Assembly: GCF_032460525.1 (NCBI RefSeq)
Contig: NZ_CP135963.1
Span: 2,852,001 to 2,916,000, forward strand
Source: Geodermatophilus sp. DSM 44513
GTDB taxonomy: Bacteria; Actinomycetota; Actinomycetes; Mycobacteriales; Geodermatophilaceae
Direction of reading: 5' to 3'
Length of the DNA: 64,000 bases
The notes under the pieces were generated by a model. It was not told where the DNA came from. It saw nothing but the letters and a program-made list of their open reading frames with translations, and searched no databases. Positions 57,247 to 64,000 of the stretch are shown here, one piece after another. The position numbers were made by a program, and so were the translations under genes. Each line of letters begins with the position of its first letter. The stretch's first letter is position 1.

Positions 57247-60200
57247 TCAGCGGACGACGGTGGCCATCTCCACCAGCCGGCACAGCGCGTTCACCTGGCG
57301 CAGCTGCTCCGGCGTCCGGACGGCGGCGTCCAGCAGCTCCTCGCTCATGACCACGACGGCCAGCGCCTTGGCCCGGGACACCGCCACGTTGAGCCGGTGC
57401 AGGTCGTACAGGAAGGAGACGCCGCGGGGCGCGTCCTCGGCCGACGTGGACGTCATCGAGTAGACGACGACCGGCGCCTCCTGGCCCTGGAAGCGGTCCA
57501 CGGTGCCGACCCGCGCGCCGGGCAGCAGCCGGCGGACGGCGCCGACCTGGTTGTTGTACGGCGCGACCACCAGCACGTCGTCCGGGCCGATGCGCGCCCG
57601 CTCCCCGTCCGCGTCGGTCCACCCCACCCCCTGCAGCGACTGCCACACCCCGGCCACGGCCGCGGCCTCGTCGTCGGAGACGGCCGCCGCGGGCCGGGTG
57701 TGCGCGACGAAGCGGACGGCGAGCCCACTGGCCCAGCCGTCGACGGCGATCCGCTCGCGGCCGGCCGCGGACTCCAGCCGCCCCTCGTAGGCCAGGTCGG
57801 ACACGAACGCGGTCAGCGCCGGGTGCATCCGGTAGGTGCGGTCGAGGAAGACGCCGCGGTCCTCCGGCACGGTGGCGTGCCCCTCGAGCAGGTGCTCCAG
57901 CGCGGACAGCCCCGACTCCCCCGGGTGCACCGCCTGGGTCGGCTGGGCCAGCTGCTGGGGGTCGCCGAGCAGCACCAGCGAGCGGGCCGACCGGGCGACG
58001 GCGACCGCGTTGGCCAGCGAGAACTGCCCGGCCTCGTCGACGACGAGCACGTCGACGGCCTGCGCCAGGTCTGGGCGGGCCCAGAACCACGAGGTGCCGC
58101 CGACGAGGGTCGCCGTCCCGTCGAGCAGCTGGGCGGCCACGTCGGCGGAGTCCCGGGACCAGGCCACCCCGGGCGCGCCGCAGGCCTGGTGCTCGTCGCA
58201 CTTCTGCAGCGCGGGGCGCTCCACGGCGCGCAGCACGTTGCCGATGACGGCGTGCGAGGTCGCGGTGACGCCGACCTTCTTGCCGGCGTCCAGCAGCGCG
58301 CGGATCAGCCGCGCCGCGGCCCGCGTCTTGCCGCTGCCCGGCGGCCCCTGCACGGCGAGCACCTGGCCGTCCAGCGCCCGGCCGAGCCGGACGACGGCGT
58401 CCCCGGCCTCCTCCCCCGGCAGCCGCCGGGTGTCCGGTGGGACGACGCGATCGAGCAGCGCCTGCCCGAGGCAGGGCCGGCCGGCGAGGACGTCGTCCGC
58501 GGTGGCGGCGATGGCCTCGCGCAACGGCCGGTCGTCGATCGGTCCCTCGGGGCCCAGCCCGCGGGCAGCCGCCGGCGGCTTGGCCGCCTTGACCACCATC
58601 CGCCCGCCGGCGGCGTCGAGCTCGCGCACCTCGCCGATGCGCACGCGGGTGTCGACGTCGACGGCGCGGGAGCCGACGGAGAGCTTGGTGTCCTGCGGCG
58701 GGAAGTAGAACTCGTACAGCTTGCTGCGCTTGTCGGCGCCGACCTCGAAGCCGCCGGAAACGCCGCCGAGGGCGGTGCGGTCTTCCACGAGCTGCTCGTC
58801 CTCCAGGTCGGCCCGGGCGAAGAACTCCCACCAGCCGGGGCGGGCCTCGCGGCGGTGCCACTGCACCAGGTCGCCGAGCAGCGGGTGCCCGGCGTCGCGC
58901 AGCCGCTCCACGAGGGCGGACTCGGCGGCCTCGGCGTCCGACCCCGGCGCCGGGGCGGCGACCTCGGCGGCCGCCGGGCGGGGCAGCGCGCCGTACTGGG
59001 CGGCCAGCTCGGTGCGCTGGGTCTCCAGCCAGTCGTGCAGCTCGCGGGTGGAGTCGACGTCGTCCTGGTTGTAGCGCTCGATGGCGTGCAGCCGGGCGGG
59101 GTCGCGGTCGGCGAGCCACTTCTCGTACTCGACGACGCTGCCCATCGCGTCGGCGACGTCGCCGGTGTGCTCGCGGCCGTAGAACGCCTCGACCTTCTTG
59201 ATCGAGTACGACTCCCCGCTGATCCGCATCCCCTGGCGGACGACGGGCAGCAGGTCGACGAACCGCCCGGCGCGCAGCAGCTGGTCCAGCTCGGCCTCGC
59301 GGACGCCGTACCGCCCGGTGAGCCGCTTGAGGGCGGAGACCTCGTAGGCGGCGTAGTGGTAGACGTGCATGCGCGGGTCGGCCCGCCAGGCGGCGACGAG
59401 CAGGTCGACGAGCTGGGTGACCATGCGCTGCTCCTCGGCGGCGTCGTGCGCCCACAGCGCGGTGAACCGCCCGGCGCGGTCGCCGAGGCCGGCGAGGTAC
59501 TCCAGCCCCTGGCCGTCGCCGGCCAGCGGGTCGCCCTCGAAGTCCAGGTAGCGGTCGCCGGGGCTCGGCTCGGGCAGTCGCAGCAGGCCCTGGGCGAGCA
59601 GCGGCGGCAGCAGCGTGCGGGTGGGCCGCTCGGCCTGCCGGCCGCGCAGCTGCTCGCGGGCCTGGTCGCGCAGCCGGGTGCGGGCGGCCCGGCCGAGACC
59701 CGCCTCCTTGAGGGCGGTGTCGGAGGCCTCGGCGAGCGCGATGAGGGTGGCGATGCCGGCGCCGCGGAGGGCGGCGCGCTGGTCGCGGCGCATGCCGGCG
59801 ACCAGGCTCAGGTCGTCGTCGGCCCGGAGCTCGGCGGAGCACCGCGGCGCCCAGGTGCACTGGTCGCAGTGGCTGACCGGGACCGGCGCGGTCGGCGGGA
59901 CGTCGCCGACGAAGACCTCGAGGCGGCCGCGGGCGCGGCGGGCGTAGGCGGCGACGTCGACCAGCCGCCACGGCCGCTGCGCGCCGTCCCCGGTGACGAC
60001 GTGGATGCGCCGTGGCTGGAGGCGTTGCAGCGTGGCGAGCCGGTCGGCGTAGGTGGCCATCTGCAGCAGCGCGGGCACCTTGACCCGTCGGGCGAGCTTG
60101 GCGTCGGCGACCTCGTAGGACCACCCGCCCAGCGCCGACGGTGTCGGGGTCTTCAGCAGGAAGTCGGCCTGCCCGCCCCACCGGCCGTCGAACAGCGTCG

Positions 60201-60492
60201 CCTGGTGGACGACGTCGACGCCGGCGCGCATGGCCTCGACCGTCGCCGCCTCGTCCCGGCTGCCCTGCAGTCGGGCCACGCTGAGCCCCTGCTGCTCCAG
60301 GTACTCCAGGTAGGACAGCTCGTGGGCGATGCCGAGGTCGGCGACGAGCACCGTCTGGTCGCTCACCCCCTCGGCCGGGGGCGCGAGGAGGCCGTCGGCG
60401 ACGGCGAGGTTGAGCGCGGTGAGGTGGGTGCACTCCTGGTGGCGGGTCAGGTCGCTGGGGCTGAGCACCAGCCGGCCGTCGAGGCGGTACAC
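57247..60492 (-). CDS. TM0106-type RecB nuclease / DEDD exonuclease / SF1 helicase
   Basis: This 1081-aa protein combines three active domains. An N-terminal RecB-like nuclease shows GQADFLLK, VADAKLAR and an Fe-S type cysteine set (C21, then HCDQCTWAPRC). A middle RNase H-fold exonuclease has YLDFEGDPL, YHYAAYE and YNQDDVDSTREL, the DEDD metal acids. A C-terminal SF1 helicase carries GPPGSGKT (about 715), VDEAGQFS, TVDRFQGQEAPVVV and LNVAVSRAKAL. It belongs to the TM0106-type nuclease family, whose physiological role is unknown; DNA or RNA processing is likely. The GTG at 60492 begins the RecB-like region. It converges with the thioesterase gene. Confidence 0.85.
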   Translation of the reverse strand: MYRLDGRLVLSPSDLTRHQECTHLTALNLAVADGLLAPPAEGVSDQTVLVADLGIAHELSYLEYLEQQGLSVARLQGSRDEAATVEAMRAGVDVVHQATLFDGRWGGQADFLLKTPTPSALGGWSYEVADAKLARRVKVPALLQMATYADRLATLQRLQPRRIHVVTGDGAQRPWRLVDVAAYARRARGRLEVFVGDVPPTAPVPVSHCDQCTWAPRCSAELRADDDLSLVAGMRRDQRAALRGAGIATLIALAEASDTALKEAGLGRAARTRLRDQAREQLRGRQAERPTRTLLPPLLAQGLLRLPEPSPGDRYLDFEGDPLAGDGQGLEYLAGLGDRAGRFTALWAHDAAEEQRMVTQLVDLLVAAWRADPRMHVYHYAAYEVSALKRLTGRYGVREAELDQLLRAGRFVDLLPVVRQGMRISGESYSIKKVEAFYGREHTGDVADAMGSVVEYEKWLADRDPARLHAIERYNQDDVDSTRELHDWLETQRTELAAQYGALPRPAAAEVAAPAPGSDAEAAESALVERLRDAGHPLLGDLVQWHRREARPGWWEFFARADLEDEQLVEDRTALGGVSGGFEVGADKRSKLYEFYFPPQDTKLSVGSRAVDVDTRVRIGEVRELDAAGGRMVVKAAKPPAAARGLGPEGPIDDRPLREAIAATADDVLAGRPCLGQALLDRVVPPDTRRLPGEEAGDAVVRLGRALDGQVLAVQGPPGSGKTRAAARLIRALLDAGKKVGVTATSHAVIGNVLRAVERPALQKCDEHQACGAPGVAWSRDSADVAAQLLDGTATLVGGTSWFWARPDLAQAVDVLVVDEAGQFSLANAVAVARSARSLVLLGDPQQLAQPTQAVHPGESGLSALEHLLEGHATVPEDRGVFLDRTYRMHPALTAFVSDLAYEGRLESAAGRERIAVDGWASGLAVRFVAHTRPAAAVSDDEAAAVAGVWQSLQGVGWTDADGERARIGPDDVLVVAPYNNQVGAVRRLLPGARVGTVDRFQGQEAPVVVYSMTSTSAEDAPRGVSFLYDLHRLNVAVSRAKALAVVVMSEELLDAAVRTPEQLRQVNALCRLVEMATVVR

Positions 60493-60663
60493 GGCGTCAG
60501 GCCCGGCTGGTCGGTGTGGAGCGGTGCGGCAACGTTCCCCCGGAGTGCGGCGTGCGGAGCTCCGCAGAGGCTGTCACGGACGGTGCCGTCCTGGGACCTC
60601 CCGCGCCGGATCGATCCCCCCGGCCGCTTGACGCGGGCCCGGCGGCAGGGTCGGCTGACGGCC

Positions 60664-61080
60664 ATGAGCGAGCAGCACGCCGACGACTGGCACCAGCCGC
60701 TGCGGCACATCCGGGCCGGCGACCTCACCGGCGACACCGGGCAGACCAGCGGCATGGACCGGCGGGAGGCGGTGTCGGCGAAGACGGTCGGCTCCCAGCG
60801 GGTGTGGATGGGCCAGACGCACGTCGCCCCACGGACGTCGTCCGGCGACCACCACCACGGCGATTCCGAGACCGCCATCCACGTGCTGCGCGGCCACCCG
60901 GTGTTCGTCTTCGCGGAGGACGGCGCGGAGGTGCGGCTGGCCACCTCCCCCGGTGACTACGTCTTCGTGCCGCCGCACACGCCGCACCGCGAGGAGAACC
61001 CGACCGACGAGGAGGCCGTCGTCATCATCGCCCGCAGCAGCCAGGAGGCGATCGTGGTCAACCTGCCCGGGCTGACCTGA
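60664..61080 (+). CDS. Cupin-domain protein
   Basis: This 138-aa single cupin has both metal motifs: SSGDHHHGDSETAIHVLRG with three consecutive His, and PGDYVFVPPHTPHREEN with two more. It therefore has the full four-ligand set, unlike the cupin at 46350. Possible activities range from dioxygenase to sugar binding. The ATG at 60664 fits the length. It is convergent with the PHB-depolymerase-like gene and follows the end of the helicase gene on the other strand. Confidence 0.8.
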   Translation: MSEQHADDWHQPLRHIRAGDLTGDTGQTSGMDRREAVSAKTVGSQRVWMGQTHVAPRTSSGDHHHGDSETAIHVLRGHPVFVFAEDGAEVRLATSPGDYVFVPPHTPHREENPTDEEAVVIIARSSQEAIVVNLPGLT

Positions 61081-61090
61081 CCGCCGTCCC

Positions 61091-62167
61091 TCAGCCGCCG
61101 AGCGCGGTGACCATGTTCATGACGGTGGCCATCTGCGGGCCGCGCTTGGTCGCGTAGTCGACGTCCGCGGGGCCGAGGTAGCCCCACCAGTCCCAGCAGC
61201 CCTTGGGGTTGCCGAGCAGCGGGTCGGGCCGGGCCTGCGGGTAGAGGACGACGAAGCGGTTGGTGTCGGCCCAGGCGTTGAGGTTGGACTGCTCGACGAA
61301 CGTCCGGCCGATCTGCTCGGCGGTCTGCTGGCAGCCGTGCAGCGCGACGACGACCTCGCACGAGGCGCCGCCGGTGCAGTTCGTCGGCGTGTACAGGTAA
61401 CCGGTGGCGCCCATGCCGATGGCGGCCGCGCCGGTGCGGGTGACGTCCCCGACGCCGAGGGACGGCGGGACCGCGTACGGGTCCTGGGAGAACTCGGTGA
61501 CCGTGCCGCGGGGGTTGCCGGTGTTGGGCGCCTTGACCGAGCCGAACATGACCTCGAGCGACTCGGCCTGGGCGTCATAGGGCGAGCAGTCGTTGACGTA
61601 GGGCGCCGCGGTGGCTGCGCAGTCGACCGGCCCGAGCGGGCTGATCCAGCCGTGCCCGGCGTCGACGCCGTCCTGGTAGGTCAGCGGCGTGCCGTAGTGG
61701 CGGTAGTAGGCGGCCAGGTCGTCGGCGACCGGGCGCTCGACCGTCGGGTCCTGGCTGCCGTGGAACAGCCAGGTCGGCATGCTCGCCAGGTTGGCCGTGG
61801 GGTCGATCTTGCCCTGGCGCTCGTACTCGGCGGTCTTGGCGTACTGCAGGGACAGGTCGCGCGGCAGCGTGGAGTCCGCGCAGGCGTAGAGGGCGACGGC
61901 GACGTTGCCCATGGCACACCAGTAGGGGCCGGCGGCGTAGACGGCCGCGCCGTCGATCCGGCTGGAGTAGGCGACCTGGAGCTGGTTGGCCATGTAGCCG
62001 CCGGAGGAGATGCCGGTGACGTAGATGCCGTCGACAGCGAGCTGGGGAAGCTGCGGAGCCGGGGCACCCTGCGCGGCCTGCCCGACGGTGAGGCCGGTGA
62101 CGGCGAGGACGAGGGCGGTCGCCAGGACGGCGACGCGCCGCCGCAGGCCTGATCGCGGACGGGTCAC
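61091..62167 (-). CDS. Secreted PHB-depolymerase-type esterase
   Basis: This 358-aa protein has a signal peptide (basic RRRVAVLATALVLAV core, then AAQGAPAP). Its alpha/beta-hydrolase nucleophile elbow GISSGG has Ser54 close to the mature N-terminus. A later segment YVNDCSPYDAQAESLEVMF precedes the second half (VVALHGCQQTAEQIGRTF), the oxyanion region of this esterase family. It hydrolyses polyhydroxyalkanoate oligomers or other esters outside the cell. The GTG at 62167 has a GGAGG site 6 bases upstream. It is divergent from a hydratase gene. Confidence 0.83.
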   Translation of the reverse strand: MTRPRSGLRRRVAVLATALVLAVTGLTVGQAAQGAPAPQLPQLAVDGIYVTGISSGGYMANQLQVAYSSRIDGAAVYAAGPYWCAMGNVAVALYACADSTLPRDLSLQYAKTAEYERQGKIDPTANLASMPTWLFHGSQDPTVERPVADDLAAYYRHYGTPLTYQDGVDAGHGWISPLGPVDCAATAAPYVNDCSPYDAQAESLEVMFGSVKAPNTGNPRGTVTEFSQDPYAVPPSLGVGDVTRTGAAAIGMGATGYLYTPTNCTGGASCEVVVALHGCQQTAEQIGRTFVEQSNLNAWADTNRFVVLYPQARPDPLLGNPKGCWDWWGYLGPADVDYATKRGPQMATVMNMVTALGG

Positions 62168-62284
62168 CGTTCCTCCAGCTCTGCCGACAGACACATGACA
62201 GTGCTCACATCGACGGGGGGTCAAACCTCGCCCGCGCGTCCACCGCCCGCGGTACGGCGCGCGCCCCGAGGGGAGGATGCCGGC

Positions 62285-63037
62285 ATGGCCGAGTCCATCC
62301 GCGCACTGGCCGCCCGGCAGCTCGCCGACTACCGGGCCGGGACACCAGGCACGTCCTTCGCCGATCCCGGGCGACCCCGCCTGGGCCTCGACGACGCGTA
62401 CCGGGTGCAGGGCGAGGTGGCGGCGCTGCGCGCTCCGGCCGAGCGGGTGGTCGGTTACAAGGTCGGGTGCACCGGGCCCGGGACCCGCGCGCAGTTCGGG
62501 CTGGACGGACCGATCCGCGGCCTCCTGTTCGACACCGAGCTGCACCGCTCGGGCAGTGAGCTCTCCGCCGCGGCCTACGCCGAGCTGGCGATCGAGGGGG
62601 AGCTGGCCGTGCGCCTGGGGGAGGACGGCCGGATCGCGACGGTCTTCCCGGTCATCGAACTGCACAACTACGTCTTCCGCGGGCAGCCGCCCACGCTGGC
62701 CGAACTGGTCGCCAACAACGGCATCCACGCCGGGGTGGTGCTCCCGCCGCCGACGGCGGAGGCGCCGTGGCCAGGGGACGAGCCGCTGTCCGGCCGGCTG
62801 ACGGTCCGGATCGACGGCGCCTGTGTCGAGGAAGGCCCGATGGACGGCGTCCCGGGCGGGCCGGCGGGATCGCTGCGGTGGCTGTCGGCGCACCTGGCCG
62901 AGCACGACCTGTCCCTGCACCCCGGTCAGCTGGTCCTCACTGGCACCCCGCTGAGGCTGCTCCGGGTGCGCCCGGGAGCCCACGTCGAGGTCACCGCGGA
63001 GGGACTCGGCGGGGTCGAGGCCGTGATCAGCGCCTGA
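62285..63037 (+). CDS. Fumarylacetoacetase/MhpD-like 2-oxo-enoate hydratase
   Basis: This 250-aa protein resembles 2-keto-4-pentenoate hydratases and 2-oxo-hepta-enedioate decarboxylases of meta-cleavage pathways. The acidic metal-binding segment AYAELAIEGELAVRLGED, then VFPVIELHNY and the late HPGQLVLTGTPLRL agree. It adds water to or decarboxylates a dienoate. The ATG at 62285 has GGGGAGGATGCC upstream. It lies alone, divergent from the esterase gene, with no dioxygenase in the window, so its pathway is unresolved. Confidence 0.82.
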   Translation: MAESIRALAARQLADYRAGTPGTSFADPGRPRLGLDDAYRVQGEVAALRAPAERVVGYKVGCTGPGTRAQFGLDGPIRGLLFDTELHRSGSELSAAAYAELAIEGELAVRLGEDGRIATVFPVIELHNYVFRGQPPTLAELVANNGIHAGVVLPPPTAEAPWPGDEPLSGRLTVRIDGACVEEGPMDGVPGGPAGSLRWLSAHLAEHDLSLHPGQLVLTGTPLRLLRVRPGAHVEVTAEGLGGVEAVISA

Positions 63038-63138
63038 GTCCCGCACCGCCGGCCGGCCGGGGAGGTGCCGACCCCACCCCGCCGGACTGCCCAGCGCCTG
63101 GGCCGGGTCGGGGCCTCGCTCCCCGCCCTGCTCGGCGC

Positions 63139-63759
63139 CTACCCCGCGTCGTCCTCGGCGTCCGCGCCGCTGCCCCGGTCGCGGGCGAGCAGGAACGTGG
63201 CCAGGCCGAGGAGCAGCCCGGCGGCCACCGAGGTGAGGACGACGACGGTCGTGTCCACCTCGCCGACGAGCCCGGAGAGCAGGCCGTGCGACACCGACGT
63301 CGGGTCGGCGAGGACGACGCCGACGAAGACGGCGGCGAGCACGCCGGCGCCGAGGGAGAGGGCCGAGGAGAGCCGGCCAGTGAAGCCGAGGCGTTCGCGC
63401 AGGCTGCGGGCGGCCTTGACGATGCGCCCGGCCCGGAGGATGCGCAGCGCGCCGACGGTGCGGACGAGACGGAGCAGCTGCACCGGGCCGACGGCGAGGA
63501 CGACCCCCACCACCACGACGACGGTCAGCAGGACCAGGCCGAGGTGCCCGCGGATCCACTCCCGCTTGTTCTCAGCGACGACGAGGAGGATGACCGTCTC
63601 GGCGAGCAGGACCGCACCGCTGAGGAGGTCGACGACGAAGCCGGTCGCGCGGAGCGGGCCCTCGCTGATGGTCAGGAACATCGCCGGTACGGACGCCAGT
63701 GCGGCGACCAGGACGGGGACGGCGAGGCGTTCCTGCCACTGCTCCTCGCGCGTCGTCAT
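63139..63759 (-). CDS. Voltage-sensor-like membrane protein
   Basis: This 206-aa protein has six hydrophobic segments. The fourth (about 95-118) has Arg/Lys every third residue (R97, R100, R106, R109, R112, K115, R118), the hallmark of a voltage-sensor S4. Acidic residues in the preceding helices (D44, E54, E63) could be countercharges. After it two more helices follow, but the short loop between them (DPTSVSHGLLSGLVGEVDTT) has no ion-channel selectivity sequence. It may be a sensor-only protein or an unusual channel. ATG 63759 is used; GTG 63777 is also possible. Confidence 0.7.
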   Translation of the reverse strand: MTTREEQWQERLAVPVLVAALASVPAMFLTISEGPLRATGFVVDLLSGAVLLAETVILLVVAENKREWIRGHLGLVLLTVVVVVGVVLAVGPVQLLRLVRTVGALRILRAGRIVKAARSLRERLGFTGRLSSALSLGAGVLAAVFVGVVLADPTSVSHGLLSGLVGEVDTTVVVLTSVAAGLLLGLATFLLARDRGSGADAEDDAG

Positions 63760-63885
63760 CCCGGCCACGCTAGCCACGGGGCGTCCTCACGCCGCGAGGC
63801 GAACGGCCGGCGTGAGGGTTGACCCCGCCGCCCGGGAGCGACCGGCTCGGCCGCTGCCCGCCGCGGTGACCGGCGGGTGCCGCCG

Positions 63886-64000
63886 TCACGGTCGTACCCG
63901 GTGCCCTCCGGTGAGGCGCAGCGTCGCCCGCTTGAGCCGGATGATCAACCGCATGCCGCCGGACGCGGCCAGCTCGCGCTGGCGCTGCTCCAACTGCGCC
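63886..64000 (-). CDS. C-terminal end of an unidentified gene (partial)
   Basis: The frame is open to the right edge and ends with TGA at 63886. The 38 visible residues (AQLEQRQRELAASGGMRLI, then KRATLRLTGG) form a coiled-coil-like helix and a basic amphipathic tail. Neither family nor function can be told from this fragment. Confidence 0.45.
   Translation of the reverse strand, partial: AQLEQRQRELAASGGMRLIIRLKRATLRLTGGHRVRP

Noticed and set aside
62285..63037. The hydratase as part of a complete meta-cleavage operon.
   Set aside because: No dioxygenase, ferredoxin or semialdehyde enzyme gene lies nearby on the same strand.

Overview
The window is about 73-75 % GC by eye, uses GTG starts freely and packs genes in short GTGA/ATGA-coupled operons. 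Together with the families present (a DUF222/HNH '13E12' protein, an SCO6745-type protein, a TIGR03557-type F420 oxidoreductase, PASTA-type Ser/Thr kinases, actinobacterial LexA and IdeR-like boxes, an actinobacterial ydaO c-di-AMP riboswitch) this points to a high-GC actinobacterium, most likely Geodermatophilaceae (Blastococcus/Geodermatophilus/Modestobacter-like). The genus is an inference. I saw no rRNA, tRNA, CRISPR array, transposase or prophage.

Layout. 1-4.1 kb: the end of a GT-C-like glycosyltransferase, a small membrane protein, an SOS-boxed HNH protein, then a coupled sugar epimerase/GT2 pair. 4.1-8.7 kb: an iron(III) ABC transporter operon (lipoprotein, fused permease, ATPase) and a HpcH/CitE-like aldolase, each with an IdeR/DmdR-like iron box. 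8.7-12.5 kb: small housekeeping genes (GNAT, thioesterase, DUF427, a helical protein, a 58-aa zinc ribbon, a Nudix hydrolase). 12.6-18.8 kb: a GntR-hyuA-hyuB-cysteine hydrolase operon divergent from a PEP-mutase/isocitrate-lyase family lyase, with paired operator-like sites between them. 18.9-22.1 kb: a cytoplasmic collagen-like protein, a UDG-superfamily protein and an SCO6745-type protein. 22.2-33.9 kb: a catabolic block on the minus strand (IclR, NitT/TauT-type ABC importer, CaiB CoA-transferase, AceE-like E1, 70-aa protein, zinc alcohol dehydrogenase), with threonine ammonia-lyase and a divergent aldehyde dehydrogenase.

34.1-46.3 kb is the most unusual block, all on the plus strand. It holds a 1985-residue transglutaminase-like/DUF4011/SF1-helicase/Vsr-like/DUF3320 protein, a tail-anchored Ser/Thr kinase, a 45-aa membrane protein, a zinc-ribbon 'double-GTPase', a GTPase-associated GAP1-like protein and a second Ser/Thr kinase with a PASTA-like ectodomain. 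It resembles the GTPase-centred, kinase-regulated conflict or signalling systems known from multicellular bacteria, and it is my main candidate for a system worth study.

46.3-53.1 kb: cupin, STAS protein, F420 oxidoreductase, SMP-30 lactonase, two paralogous 52-53-aa basic proteins around a 2-hydroxyacid dehydrogenase, and a c-di-AMP riboswitch in front of a secreted NlpC/P60 hydrolase. 52.4-55.5 kb: an NrtR-like regulator divergent from a fused ADP-ribosylglycohydrolase/dual-specificity phosphatase. A translationally coupled HD-hydrolase gene follows, cut off where a Doc/RHH toxin-antitoxin pair begins. 55.6-64 kb: HAD protein, HxlR/thioesterase pair, an Fe-S RecB nuclease/DEDD exonuclease/SF1 helicase fusion, cupin, PHB-depolymerase-type esterase, a FAH/MhpD-like hydratase, a voltage-sensor-like membrane protein and the end of one more gene.
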